Source: Ectopseudomonas composti (GTDB lineage: Bacteria > Pseudomonadota > Gammaproteobacteria > Pseudomonadales > Pseudomonadaceae). Taken from it: a stretch of 64,000 nucleotides of DNA. Within the stretch, counting starts at the first letter, position 1; each line of letters starts with the position of its first letter. Below are positions 9,569-19,446 of the stretch, in pieces. The position numbers and the translations under genes are program-made. The DNA is taken from assembly GCF_900115475.1 (NCBI RefSeq), contig NZ_FOWP01000006.1, positions 267,298-331,297 of the forward strand. The letters are read 5' to 3'. The notes under the pieces were generated by a model. The model was not told where the DNA came from. It saw only the letters and a list, made by a program, of their open reading frames with translations, and searched no databases.

Positions 9569-9934
9569 ATGTCGCCATTCAAGGGTCAAACCGGCCTGAA
9601 ACGTATCCTCAATGCCGCCAGCTATTCGCTTGATGGCCTGCGCGCGGCATTTCTCGGTGAGGCGGCCTTTCGTCAACTGGTGCTGCTGAATCTGGTGCTG
9701 ATTCCGTCGGCCTTTGTCCTCGACGTCAGTCGAGGCGAGCGTGCGCTGATGGTCGCCGTGTGTCTGCTGGCATTGATCGTCGAACTGCTCAATTCAGCCA
9801 TCGAGGCAGCCATCGACCGCATTTCCCTCGAGCGCCATCCGCTGTCGAAGAACGCCAAGGACATGGGTAGCGCCGCGCAGTTCGTGGCGCTGGGCATGAT
9901 CGCCTCGGTCTGGGCGGTCATTCTCCTTGGCTGA
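9569..9934 (+). CDS. dgkA: Diacylglycerol kinase DgkA
   Basis: Small integral membrane kinase that recycles diacylglycerol to phosphatidic acid. At 121 residues it has the family size. It shows the conserved N-terminal amphipathic segment (GLKRILNAASYSLDGL), three membrane helices and the diagnostic catalytic stretch ELLNSAIEAAIDRIS. The start at 9569 follows GAGG. A 27-residue upstream extension lacks family similarity. Only five bases separate its stop from the convergent finR stop. Confidence 0.95.
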   Translation: MSPFKGQTGLKRILNAASYSLDGLRAAFLGEAAFRQLVLLNLVLIPSAFVLDVSRGERALMVAVCLLALIVELLNSAIEAAIDRISLERHPLSKNAKDMGSAAQFVALGMIASVWAVILLG

Positions 9935-9939
9935 GATGC

Positions 9940-10866
9940 TCAGACGATCGGCGGCAGTACGATCTGATCACTGCGACTGACTCCGGTAGTCAGCGCGCGA
10001 CACTGTTCGAGAAACTCGCGCATGGCCGCCGTCTGGTACTTCTGCTTGTGCCAGATGAAGTAGAACTGCCGGCGCAGGTCCAGCTCCGGGGTTTCCACCG
10101 GCATCAGGCTGCCACGGCGAAAGGCGTCGCGCAGCGCCAGGCGCGAGATGCAACCGATGCCCAGGCCGGATTCCACGGCACGCTTGATCGCTTCAGTGTG
10201 TTCGAGCTCCAGACGAATATTCAGATTGCGTGGGTGATGACGCATGGCCTGATCGAAGGTCAGTCGCGTGCCTGAGCCTTGCTCTCGCAGGATCCAGGCT
10301 TCGTGCGTCAGCTCTTCCAGGCTGGCACTGCCGCGCTGGGCCAGCGGGTGCTGCGGCGCGCAGAACACCACCAGCTCGTCCTCGACCCAGGGTTGCACCT
10401 CGATATCCGGGTGCTGGCAGTCGCCTTCGATCAAGCCGAGGTCCAGCTCATAATGCGCGACTTGTTGCACCACATGAGCCGTGTTGTGCACTTGCAGCTT
10501 CACCCGGCATTCGGGGTGATGCTGCATGAAGCTGCCGATCAGCAAGGTCGCCAGGTAGTTGCCCACGGTCAGCGTGGCGCCGACGTGCAGCGAGCCATAA
10601 CCGCTTTTGCCGCCGAGCAAACGCTCGATCTCGCGAGCCTGATCGATCAGGGCCACTGCCTCGGGCAGCAACTGCCGACCCAGGGCGTTGAGCGCCAGGC
10701 GTTTGCCGGCGCGATCGAACAGCTGGCAGTCGGATTGGCGTTCCAGTTCGGTCAGCGAAGTGCTGGTCGCAGACTGCGACAATGCGAGCGATTGCGCGGC
10801 GCGCGAGACGCTTTCATGCTGCGCCACGGCAACGAACACCTGAAGTTGTCTGAGAGTAAATCGCAT
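9940..10866 (-). CDS. finR: LysR-type regulator FinR
   Basis: A 308-residue LysR-type regulator: winged HTH in residues 1-60 (RQLQVFVAVAQHESVSRAAQ), then a periplasmic-binding-protein-like effector domain. It is divergently transcribed from fpr, the arrangement in which Pseudomonas FinR activates the ferredoxin-NADP reductase gene under superoxide or iron stress. The effector-domain sequence and the divergent position both support the name. Confidence 0.88.
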   Translation of the reverse strand: MRFTLRQLQVFVAVAQHESVSRAAQSLALSQSATSTSLTELERQSDCQLFDRAGKRLALNALGRQLLPEAVALIDQAREIERLLGGKSGYGSLHVGATLTVGNYLATLLIGSFMQHHPECRVKLQVHNTAHVVQQVAHYELDLGLIEGDCQHPDIEVQPWVEDELVVFCAPQHPLAQRGSASLEELTHEAWILREQGSGTRLTFDQAMRHHPRNLNIRLELEHTEAIKRAVESGLGIGCISRLALRDAFRRGSLMPVETPELDLRRQFYFIWHKQKYQTAAMREFLEQCRALTTGVSRSDQIVLPPIV

Positions 10867-10886
10867 ATCTATATAACCGATAACCT

Positions 10887-10914
10887 ATATCTTGATAATC
10901 CACTTAACAGATAT
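10887..10914. promoter_or_regulatory. Candidate FinR operator between finR and fpr
   Basis: An A/T-rich inverted repeat, ATATCT and AGATAT separated by 16 bases, lies in the 113-base divergent region. It has the T-N-A shape expected of LysR regulators. A TAGAAT at 10927-10932 could be the fpr -10. Based on pattern and position only. Confidence 0.4.
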
Positions 10915-10979
10915 TGTTGCCGCGAATAGAATGCCGCGCAATCGCGCCTTCGGCGTCGCAGTTTTTCGAGGAAATCATC

Positions 10980-11759
10980 ATGAGCAATATGAACGTCGAG
11001 CGTGTGCTCAGCGTCCACCACTGGAACGATACGCTGTTCAGCTTCAAGTGCACCCGTGACCCGGGCCTGCGCTTCGAGAATGGCCAGTTCGTGATGATCG
11101 GCCTGCAGCAGGATAGCGGTCGCCCGCTGATGCGCGCCTATTCCATCGCCAGCCCGAACTGGGAAGAGCACCTGGAGTTCTTCAGCATCAAGGTGCCGGA
11201 CGGCCCGCTGACCTCGCAGTTGCAGCACCTCAAGGAAGGCGACGAGATCATCATCAGCAAGAAGCCTACCGGTACCCTGGTGCTCGATGACCTCAATCCG
11301 GGCAAGCATCTCTATCTGCTCAGCACTGGCACCGGCCTGGCGCCTTTCATGAGCGTGATCCAGGACCCGGAAACCTATGAGCGCTTCGAGAAGGTGATCC
11401 TGGTCCACGGCGTGCGCTACGTGAACGAAGTCGCCTACCGCGAATTCATCACCGAGCATCTGCCGCAGAACGAATTCTTCGGTGATGCGCTGAAGGACAA
11501 GCTGATCTACTACCCCACCGTGACTCGCGAGCCGTTCGAGAATCAGGGGCGTCTGACCGACCTGATGCGCAGCGGCAAGCTGTTCGCCGATATCGGCCTG
11601 CCGCCGATCAATCCGCAGGACGACCGCGCCATGATCTGCGGCAGCCCGAGCATGCTCGACGAGACCAGCGAAGTGCTCGACAGCTTCGGTCTGAAGATCT
11701 CCCCGCGCATGCGTGAGCCGGGTGATTACCTGATCGAGCGCGCCTTCGTCGAGAAGTAA
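10980..11759 (+). CDS. fpr: Ferredoxin--NADP+ reductase
   Basis: FAD flavoprotein exchanging electrons between NADPH and ferredoxin or flavodoxin, used in oxidative-stress defence and iron-sulfur or heme chemistry. Domains: FAD-binding barrel (residues 1-100) with MRAYSIASPN, then the NADP-binding fold starting LYLLSTGTGLAPFMS. The C-terminus ends YLIERAFVEK, a bacterial subclass-I FPR feature. Length 259. The start at 10980 has GAGGAAA upstream. It is divergent from finR and followed by a strong terminator. Confidence 0.96.
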   Translation: MSNMNVERVLSVHHWNDTLFSFKCTRDPGLRFENGQFVMIGLQQDSGRPLMRAYSIASPNWEEHLEFFSIKVPDGPLTSQLQHLKEGDEIIISKKPTGTLVLDDLNPGKHLYLLSTGTGLAPFMSVIQDPETYERFEKVILVHGVRYVNEVAYREFITEHLPQNEFFGDALKDKLIYYPTVTREPFENQGRLTDLMRSGKLFADIGLPPINPQDDRAMICGSPSMLDETSEVLDSFGLKISPRMREPGDYLIERAFVEK

Positions 11760-11772
11760 GCACCGCCGTTAA

Positions 11773-11805
11773 ACGACAAAGCCGCCCAATGGGCGGCTTT
11801 GTCGT
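11773..11805 (+). terminator. Terminator of fpr
   Basis: A 15-bp perfect stem (ACGACAAAGCCGCCC) with a three-base AAT loop lies 13 bases after the fpr stop, directly abutting a REP pair. The T tract is modest. Confidence 0.8.
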
Positions 11806-11865
11806 TGTAGGAGCGAATTTATTCGCGATGCGTATTGGCCAATCGCGAATGAATTTGCTCCTACA
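11806..11865. repeat. REP pair, TGTAGGAGCGA family
   Basis: Inverted copies of TGTAGGAGCGAATTTATTCG face each other. The right arm runs into the 3' end of ppiA and provides its TAG stop (11861-11863). Related elements lie at 39221-39285 and 41244-41311. Confidence 0.85.
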
Positions 11866-12415
11866 GGCGCTTGGCGTCGATGATCAGCACTGGTTCGCGC
11901 GGTACGTTCTGGTGCATGCCGCGGTTGCCAGTGGGCACCTGGGCAATCTTGTCCACCACGTCCATGCCGCGGGTCACCTTGCCGAAAACGGCATAGCCGA
12001 AGTCGCGCGAGCTGTGATCGAGGAAGGCGTTGTCCTTGTGGTTGATGAAAAACTGGCTGGTGGCCGAGTCACGCACCTGCGTGCGGGCCATGGCCAGGGT
12101 GCCGCGAACGTTGTGCAGGCCGTTGTCGGCCTCGTTCTTGATCGGTGCGTTGGTGTCCTTCTGGCGCATGTCGGCATCGAAGCCGCCGCCCTGAACCATG
12201 AACCCCGGAATCACGCGGTGGAACTGGGTGCCGTTGTAGAAGCCACTGTCGACGTATTTGAGAAAGTTCTGCGTGCTGATTGGCGCCTTGTCGGCGGCCA
12301 GCTCCACTTCCACTTCACCCAGGCTGGTGGTCAGCAGGACCTTGGGGTTGTCGGCGGCCAGAAGGCTGGAGGACAGCAGCAGGGCGCCAGTGGCGAGAAC
12401 GAGTTGCTTGAGCAT
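11861..12415 (-). CDS. ppiA: Periplasmic peptidyl-prolyl cis-trans isomerase A
   Basis: Cyclophilin-type PPIase of 184 residues with a signal peptide ([20 protein letters not shown]) directing it to the periplasm. Core motifs [13 protein letters not shown] and [17 protein letters not shown] are the catalytic cyclophilin residues (Arg, Phe, Gln). Its stop codon is contributed by a REP element, so the last codons of the protein adjoin repeat sequence. It is followed upstream, with a 5-base gap, by the alpha/beta hydrolase gene, so the two are probably co-transcribed. Confidence 0.95.
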   Translation of the reverse strand: MLKQLVLATGALLLSSSLLAADNPKVLLTTSLGEVEVELAADKAPISTQNFLKYVDSGFYNGTQFHRVIPGFMVQGGGFDADMRQKDTNAPIKNEADNGLHNVRGTLAMARTQVRDSATSQFFINHKDNAFLDHSSRDFGYAVFGKVTRGMDVVDKIAQVPTGNRGMHQNVPREPVLIIDAKRL

Positions 12416-12420
12416 GATGG

Positions 12421-13218
12421 TCAGTTTTCCTTGTTGGCAGTCTCGCCGAGGAAGGCGAGCAGGGCGTTGTTAAAGCGTTCCGGTTGATCCAGTGGTGTGG
12501 CGTGGCGCGAGTTTTCGATGACCAGTAGGCGAGCATTGGGCATTTCTGCCACGTATTCGCGCTTGCGTTCAACTGGCGTGTAGTCGCGATCGGCAGTGAT
12601 CACCAGGGTAGGACAGGTGATGCGTTTGAGGCGTTCCCGCACGCCCCAGCCGATGATCGCGTCGAGGCTGGCGAGGTAGGCGCGCTTGTCGTTCTGTGGC
12701 CAGCGTTCTTCGACCTTGCGCCGCAGCTCGGCCTGTTCCGGCTTGGGGAACAGCAGCTTGGCCAGCGCTTTGGCGATGGTCTCCAGGCTCAGCAGGCGCG
12801 ACAGCGTCCAGCGCTTGCCGATTTCCAGCCAGTCGCGCGCGCTCTTGGCCTTCACCTCCGGGCCGCTGTTGACGATGGTCAGGCTGCGCAACAGCTCCGG
12901 GTGGTCGACGCCAAGCTGGAAGCCGATCATCCCGCCCATGGAGATGCCCACCAGGTGCACGGGGGCTAGTTGCAGGTGTTCGATCAGGGCGGCGACATCC
13001 TCGGCGAAGTCGGCAATGCGGTAAGCCTCGCGCGGTTTGTCCGAACGGCCGTGGCCGCGTACGTCGAGGGCGATCACCCGGTAGTGCTGGGCGAGTACCG
13101 GAATCTGGTATTCCCAGTCGCGCGTGCTCGAGCCCAGGCCGTGGACCAGCAGCAATGGCGCGCCGTGGCCGTAATCCTCGTAATGCAACTGGCAGCCATC
13201 GTTGTCGAAATAGGGCAT
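12421..13218 (-). CDS. Alpha/beta-fold hydrolase
   Basis: Alpha/beta hydrolase of 265 residues. The nucleophile elbow is GISMGG (Ser), the oxyanion region is LLVHGLGSS, the acid lies near [10 protein letters not shown] and the catalytic His is in [11 protein letters not shown]. Related to 3-oxoadipate enol-lactonase-like or esterase enzymes; the substrate is unknown. The start at 13218 is preferred over 13263 because the family begins [15 protein letters not shown]. It lies 5 bases upstream of ppiA in the same direction and 10 bases downstream of the LysR gene, suggesting an operon LysR-hydrolase-ppiA. Confidence 0.85.
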   Translation of the reverse strand: MPYFDNDGCQLHYEDYGHGAPLLLVHGLGSSTRDWEYQIPVLAQHYRVIALDVRGHGRSDKPREAYRIADFAEDVAALIEHLQLAPVHLVGISMGGMIGFQLGVDHPELLRSLTIVNSGPEVKAKSARDWLEIGKRWTLSRLLSLETIAKALAKLLFPKPEQAELRRKVEERWPQNDKRAYLASLDAIIGWGVRERLKRITCPTLVITADRDYTPVERKREYVAEMPNARLLVIENSRHATPLDQPERFNNALLAFLGETANKEN

Positions 13219-13228
13219 GGCAGGGCTC

Positions 13229-14155
13229 TCAGTTGGTCGACTGCGGTGCGGCGAAGGGCGCATCCAGAGGGGCAGCGTCGAAGTTCTTGATCAGCTCGAT
13301 GAGAATTTGCGTGGCCGGGCCCAGTACACGGTCCTTGTTGCTGTAGAGGAAGAAGCGCGGATTGCGGATGGCGCCCTGGCCCAACGGCAGGGGTTTGAGC
13401 AGGCCCTCCTGCACTTCGCGGACGATCAGGTGGCGTGGCAGCCAGGCGAAGCCCAGGCCGCTACTGACGAAGGTGCGTGCGGTCGGCAGGCTGCCTACCG
13501 TCCAGCGCTGTTCCGCGCCCAGCCAGCCGGCGTCGCGTGGTTGCAGGCGGCCGGAGTCACGGGTGACCACCTGCATATGGCCTTCCAGGTCCTGAAAACT
13601 CAGCTCACGTTGCAGGCGGTGCAGCGGATGTTCCGGGTTGGCGACGGCGACGAATTCCACTTCGCCCAGCTCGATGCCGAGGTGGCCGGTGATGTTCAGG
13701 GCACTTATCGCAAGGTCGGCAGTGCCTTCGAGCAGCACTTCCTCGACCCCGGACAGCACCTCTTCGCGCAGGCGTACGCGGCAGCCGCGACTCTGCGGCA
13801 TGAAGGCGGTTAGGGCGCGAACGATATTGGCGGTGGGGTAGGCGGCATCCACCACCAGGCGTACTTCGGCTTCCCAGCCCTGTTCCATGTGATGAGCTAG
13901 GTCTTCCAGCTGGCTGGCCTGTTTGACCAGTTGCCGCGAGCGGCGCAGCAGCACGTCGCCAGCCTCGGTGAGCACGGCCTTGCGGCCGTCGATGCGCAGC
14001 AGCGGTACGCCGAGTTGTTCCTGCATGCGTGCCACGGTATAGCTGACCGAGGACTGCGAGCGGTGCAGCACGTCGGCGGCCTGGGCGAAGCCGCCCTGAT
14101 CCACCACGGCCTGCAGCGTGCGCCATTGATCCAGGGTTACGCGAGGAGCTTTCAT
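13229..14155 (-). CDS. LysR-family transcriptional regulator
   Basis: A 308-residue LysR regulator. The HTH spans residues 1-65 (LQAVVDQGGFAQAADVLHRS) and is followed by an effector-binding domain. AGGATG lies upstream of the 14155 start. It is divergent from a small secreted protein and the azoreductase azoR, and heads the hydrolase-ppiA cluster. The same order (ppiA, hydrolase, LysR, small protein, azoR) is known to me from P. aeruginosa. Its target is plausibly azoR or its own operon; no ligand can be inferred. Confidence 0.85.
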   Translation of the reverse strand: MKAPRVTLDQWRTLQAVVDQGGFAQAADVLHRSQSSVSYTVARMQEQLGVPLLRIDGRKAVLTEAGDVLLRRSRQLVKQASQLEDLAHHMEQGWEAEVRLVVDAAYPTANIVRALTAFMPQSRGCRVRLREEVLSGVEEVLLEGTADLAISALNITGHLGIELGEVEFVAVANPEHPLHRLQRELSFQDLEGHMQVVTRDSGRLQPRDAGWLGAEQRWTVGSLPTARTFVSSGLGFAWLPRHLIVREVQEGLLKPLPLGQGAIRNPRFFLYSNKDRVLGPATQILIELIKNFDAAPLDAPFAAPQSTN

Positions 14156-14232
14156 TACATCATCCTGCCTGAGTCGGCTGTTATCGCCGACGATCTCCAC
14201 CTACACTGGCGATCCCATGTTGGAGAGCACCG

Positions 14233-14547
14233 ATGAAAAAAATAATCTGCTTGCTGTTCGCCTGTGTGCCGTTGGCTGCCCATGCCTACCCCATCGAGGT
14301 GGAAAAACAGTTCAATGGCGCCGAGGTCTCCGCCACCACCCAGGAAATCGACCACAACATGGCGGCGCTGATGCTCTACAACTACGGCCAGAGCGAAGCC
14401 GAGTGCAGTGCCGTGTTCCAGAATGGCCCCGAGGCACCGCGCATCCGGCGTACCGTGTTGGCGCCTGGCGCCAGCAACAACATGGCGGTCAAGTTCACCC
14501 GTAGCGTGATTCGTCTGCGGATCAAGCTGACCTGTAACCTGAAGTGA
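14233..14547 (+). CDS. Small secreted protein of unknown function, 104 aa
   Basis: Signal peptide MKKIICLLFACVPLAAHA with an AHA cleavage site leaves a mature domain of about 86 residues. Two cysteines (AECSAVF and KLTCNLK) are predicted to form a periplasmic disulfide. The beta-rich body resembles pseudomonad proteins conserved next to azoreductase genes. No catalytic motif is visible. It is followed by azoR after 135 bases. Confidence 0.7.
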   Translation: MKKIICLLFACVPLAAHAYPIEVEKQFNGAEVSATTQEIDHNMAALMLYNYGQSEAECSAVFQNGPEAPRIRRTVLAPGASNNMAVKFTRSVIRLRIKLTCNLK

Positions 14548-14682
14548 TGAAAGCCTAGATGCGACCAGTCGATAAATCAAATTAGTCGATATATGTAAGC
14601 GGATATTTACGCTTTTTAATCGAAAGTAGCATCTCTATTCTTTGCTCCATCGACTCTTGTTCACCTCGATGGAGCCTCAGAC

Positions 14683-15282
14683 ATGTCCCGTATTCTCGTA
14701 ATCGAAAGCAGCGCCCGCCAGCAAGGTTCGGTCTCCCGCGAGCTGACCCAGCAATTCATCGCCAATTGGCAGACTGCGCACCCGGCTGACCAGATCCAGG
14801 TACGTGACCTGGCGGCTGAGCCGGTGCCGCACCTCGACGCCACCCTGCTGGGTGGCTGGATGACCCCGAGCGAGCAGCAGAGCGACGCCGAGAAAGCTGC
14901 CCTGGCGCGTTCCAATCAACTGACCGATGAGCTGCTGGCTGCTGATGTGCTGGTGTTGGCTGCGCCGATGTACAACTTCGCCATCCCCAGCACCCTCAAG
15001 GCCTGGCTGGACCACGTACTGCGTGCTGGCGTCACCTTCAAGTACACCGATACCGGCCCGCAGGGCCTGCTGACCGGCAAGCGTGCCTTCGTGCTCACCG
15101 CCCGAGGCGGCATTTATGCCGGCAGCGGCCTCGATCATCAGGAACCCTACTTGCGCCAGGCGCTGGCCTTCATCGGTATCCACGACGTCCAGTTCATCCA
15201 TGCCGAAGGCCTGAACATGGGCGCCGAGTTCAGCGAAAAAGGGCTGGCCCAGGCCAAGGCCAAGCTGGCTGAAGTGGCCTGA
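14683..15282 (+). CDS. azoR: FMN-dependent NADH-azoreductase
   Basis: Flavodoxin-fold quinone/azo reductase of 199 residues. Motifs: the SSARQQGSVSRELTQQF phosphate-binding loop, APMYNFAIPSTLKAWLDHV (FMN site and dimer contact) and the LTARGG loop. Reduces quinones and azo bonds using NAD(P)H and likely aids defence against electrophiles. Several paralogues exist in pseudomonads; position next to the LysR/secreted-protein pair suggests the AzoR3 type. Confidence 0.93.
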   Translation: MSRILVIESSARQQGSVSRELTQQFIANWQTAHPADQIQVRDLAAEPVPHLDATLLGGWMTPSEQQSDAEKAALARSNQLTDELLAADVLVLAAPMYNFAIPSTLKAWLDHVLRAGVTFKYTDTGPQGLLTGKRAFVLTARGGIYAGSGLDHQEPYLRQALAFIGIHDVQFIHAEGLNMGAEFSEKGLAQAKAKLAEVA

Positions 15283-15321
15283 TCCGACACTCTCCTGGCG
15301 CCTGGGCTCCTGGGCGCTCCT

Positions 15322-15355
15322 GCCGGGCATTGCGCAAGCAATGACCGGCTTTTTT
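15322..15355 (+). terminator. Terminator of azoR
   Basis: Imperfect 12-bp hairpin (GCCGGGCATTGC / GCAATGACCGGC, one G.A mismatch) with a GCAA loop and a run of six T. Confidence 0.85.
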
Positions 15356-15483
15356 ACGTGGCTCTGGCGACGCGCTCTTGTCCAGTGACGACGGCTTGCA
15401 CATGAGGCCGATGGGGTTCGCCAGCTGTCGATTGTACGTCCGTGACGAACGCGCTAAGGTCGCCGCCTGTTCCTGAGGTGACC

Positions 15484-16356
15484 ATGCGCTATCTGTTGAT
15501 CGTGACCCTGCTGTGGGCTGTTTCCTTCAGCCTGATCGGTGAGTACCTGGCCGGTCGGGTCGACAGCTACTTCGCGGTGCTGACGCGCATCGTCATCGCC
15601 GGTCTGCTGTTCGTGCCGCTGACCCGTTGGCGCGGACATGCCCCGGCCTTCGTGCGCGGCATGCTGCTGATCGGCGCGCTGCAGTTCGGCATCACCTACG
15701 TCTGCCTGTACCTCAGCTTCTCGGTGCTGACCGTGCCGGAAGTGCTGCTATTCACCATCCTCACGCCGCTGCACGTGACGCTGATCGAGGATGCCCTGAA
15801 CCGCAGGTTCAACCCTTGGGCGCTAGTCGCCGCCCTCGTCGCGGTGTTCGGGGCGGGGATCATTCGCTACGACGGTATCAGCAGCGGCTTCATGCTCGGT
15901 TTCGTATTGCTGCAGATCGCCAACTTCACCTTCGCTGCCGGGCAGGTGCTGTACAAGCATCTGTTGCTCAAACATCCTTCGAGTGAACCACAGTACCGGC
16001 GCTTCGGCTTCTTCTACCTGGGCGCGTTGCTGATCGCGCTGCCCGCGTTCCTGCTGCTGGGTAACGGCGAGCGTCTGCCGAGCACCCCGTTGCAGTGGGG
16101 AGTGCTGGCCTGGCTCGGCGTGGTGGCGTCCGGCCTTGGTCTGTACTGGTGGAACAAGGGCGCAAGCCTGGTCGATGGCGGCACCCTGGCGGTGATGAAC
16201 AATGCGCTGGTGCCGGCAGGATTACTGGTCAATCTGCTGATCTGGAATCACGACGCCGATCTGCTACGCCTGGCCCTGGGCGGTGCCGTGATCGCGGCGT
16301 CGCTGCCGCTGGTCAATCTGGGGCGTGCGCGCCGCACGCCTGCCGAGGTGCACTGA
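15484..16356 (+). CDS. EamA-family permease
   Basis: DMT-superfamily inner-membrane permease with ten predicted helices in 290 residues, of the carboxylate/amino acid/amine group (YigM-like by general shape). The start at 15484 has TGAGGTG just upstream. Its TGA stop overlaps the ATG of the following rarD gene by one base, so the two membrane proteins are translationally coupled. Substrate unknown. Confidence 0.85.
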   Translation: MRYLLIVTLLWAVSFSLIGEYLAGRVDSYFAVLTRIVIAGLLFVPLTRWRGHAPAFVRGMLLIGALQFGITYVCLYLSFSVLTVPEVLLFTILTPLHVTLIEDALNRRFNPWALVAALVAVFGAGIIRYDGISSGFMLGFVLLQIANFTFAAGQVLYKHLLLKHPSSEPQYRRFGFFYLGALLIALPAFLLLGNGERLPSTPLQWGVLAWLGVVASGLGLYWWNKGASLVDGGTLAVMNNALVPAGLLVNLLIWNHDADLLRLALGGAVIAASLPLVNLGRARRTPAEVH

Positions 16357-17261
16357 TGCAACTGTCCGGGCGTGGTGTGGCGCTGTCGGTCGGCGCCTCG
16401 GTGCTGTTCGCCGTGCTGCCAGGCTACGTGCAGTGGCTGACGCCGCTCGATGGCGTGCAGATATTCGCTCAGCGCGTGCTCTGGTCTATTCCTTTGGTCC
16501 TGCTGCTGGTGGTGCTGGCACGGCAGACCACTTTGCTGCGCGAGACCTTCGTGCGCTTGCGTCGCGAGCCGCTGCTGTTGGCTGCCTGCCCAGTGGCGGC
16601 GGCGCTGATCGGCGTGCAGTGGGGGCTGTTTCTCTGGGCGCCGCTGGCAGGGCATATGCTGGAAGTGTCCATGGGCTACTTCCTCCTGCCACTGGCGATG
16701 GTGCTGACCGGCCGGCTGTTCTATGGCGAGCGCCTGCGCCCGCTGCAGCGCCTGGCAGTGACCTGCGCCATGCTCGGCGTGCTGCACGAGCTGTGGCGTA
16801 CCCAGGCGTTCTCCTGGCTGACGCTGATCACCGCGCTGGGGTATCCGCCTTACTTCATGCTGCGTCGTTGGATGCGCCTGGATGCGCTGTCCGGTTTCGT
16901 GCTGGAGATGCTGATGCTGGCGCCGTTGGCGATCTGGCTGATCGTCACCTACGGTCCCGTCGGTGCATTTGCCGAGCGTCCGCTGCTGTGGCTGCTGGTG
17001 CCGGTGATGGCGTTGATCGGTACGCTGGCGTTCGCTGCATACATGGCCTCCAGTCGGCTTCTACCCTTGGGGCTATTCGGCATTCTTAGCTATGTCGAGC
17101 CGGTGCTGTTGTTCGCCGTGGCGCTACTGGTGCTGGGCGAGACCTTCGATGCGGGGCAATGGTTGACCTACCTGCCGATCTGGGTGGCTGTGCTGCTGGT
17201 CGGTTGGGACAGCGCTCGGCTGCTGCGCAAGCAGCAGCGCGAGAACCTCAGGCCGCGTTGA
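16356..17261 (+). CDS. rarD: RarD-type EamA permease
   Basis: Inner-membrane DMT permease of 301 residues. RarD features: the N-terminal GVALSVGASVLFAVLPGYVQ, VQWGLFLWAP, VSMGYFLLPL and the late SYVEPVLLFAVALLVLGE motif. The start codon shares one base with the stop of the upstream permease. The 3' end overlaps the convergent reductase-like gene by 14 bases. RarD proteins were originally named for chloramphenicol sensitivity, but their physiological substrate is not settled. Confidence 0.85.
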   Translation: MQLSGRGVALSVGASVLFAVLPGYVQWLTPLDGVQIFAQRVLWSIPLVLLLVVLARQTTLLRETFVRLRREPLLLAACPVAAALIGVQWGLFLWAPLAGHMLEVSMGYFLLPLAMVLTGRLFYGERLRPLQRLAVTCAMLGVLHELWRTQAFSWLTLITALGYPPYFMLRRWMRLDALSGFVLEMLMLAPLAIWLIVTYGPVGAFAERPLLWLLVPVMALIGTLAFAAYMASSRLLPLGLFGILSYVEPVLLFAVALLVLGETFDAGQWLTYLPIWVAVLLVGWDSARLLRKQQRENLRPR

Positions 17262-17826
17262 TACGCGGCGCGGGGATCTGCCTTGGCAGGCTAACCTGCT
17301 TCTGCACCTGATAGTGCACCTGCAGCGTGCCGCTGGTGAAGCGGCGTTGGTCGCTCAGCGTCAGACTGCGTTCCATGCCGGTCGCCAGCATTGGAATACC
17401 GGCACCGAGCAGGTGCGGCACCAGGTTGATCACCACTTCGTCGATCAGCCCGGCGGTGTAGCAGTTTCCTGCCAGCAGGCTGCCGCCGACCAACCAGATA
17501 CGCTGGAAACCGGCCTCGTTCAGTGCTACCACGGCTTGTGCGGGTGTGCAGTGAGTCAGCTGGATTTCATCCGTGGCACGCGGCAGGGCGAGGCGCGTCA
17601 GCACCACGCAGGGCTTGCCGGGATAGGGCCAGGGGCCGCCGCGCTTGAGCAGCGCCTCGTAGGTGCCACGACCCATCAGCAGGGCATCGATACCGGAGTA
17701 GAAGTACTGAAAGGCGTACTCTTCATCGGCCTTGCGCAGTGAATCGAACCAGTCGAGGCGGCCATCGGGGCGAGCGATGTAGCCATCAAGACTGGAAGTG
17801 ACGTGATAGATCAGTGACGGGTTCAT
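17248..17826 (-). CDS. Dihydrofolate reductase / RibD C-terminal domain protein
   Basis: A 192-residue NADPH-binding fold of the DHFR/RibD-C superfamily, shown by SLDGYIARPDG, LLMGRGTYE, WLVGGSLLAG and the late LVPHLLGAGIPML. It lacks the canonical FolA active-site arrangement, so it is unlikely to be the housekeeping DHFR. The second of two adjacent ATGs (17826) is better spaced from GAGGTG. It overlaps rarD at the 3' ends. Substrate unknown. Confidence 0.8.
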   Translation of the reverse strand: MNPSLIYHVTSSLDGYIARPDGRLDWFDSLRKADEEYAFQYFYSGIDALLMGRGTYEALLKRGGPWPYPGKPCVVLTRLALPRATDEIQLTHCTPAQAVVALNEAGFQRIWLVGGSLLAGNCYTAGLIDEVVINLVPHLLGAGIPMLATGMERSLTLSDQRRFTSGTLQVHYQVQKQVSLPRQIPAPRINAA

Positions 17827-18046
17827 CATTGCACCTCGAGGGGGCCATCTGAAAATTGGAGTGGTGCCACCGAGACAAGTTCTTCGCGCGCCTTACCGCT
17901 TGTCGGCAGATAGTGCACTTCTAAGGCCCGTTTCACTGGCGGATGGTGCCTACTCCGAACGTGGAATATGCAAAGAAATTCGGCCCCGACGGCGGAAACC
18001 GTTAGGCTATGCACCGTTTTGTCGATTTCTTTGAGGTAGTGCCCCC

Positions 18047-19372
<1,326 letters not shown>

Positions 19373-19412
19373 TTCTGCTGGGCTAATATAGCTTCGTTTA
19401 GGCACAGTCTGC

Positions 19413-19438
19413 CCCCTCTCCCATTTATGGGAGAGGGG
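19413..19438. terminator. CCCCTCTCCC-type hairpin between convergent genes
   Basis: Twelve-bp perfect stem CCCCTCTCCCAT with a TT loop lies between the helicase stop and the ABC exporter stop. The same stem recurs at 54758-54781 and, with another loop, at 57411-57436. It probably works as a bidirectional terminator without a T tract, and is also a dispersed repeat. Confidence 0.6.
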
Positions 19439-19446
19439 CGTTCCCG

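Noticed and set aside
17248..17826. Housekeeping dihydrofolate reductase FolA
   Set aside because: Family is DHFR/RibD-C, but the FolA active-site pattern is missing, so no gene symbol was given.
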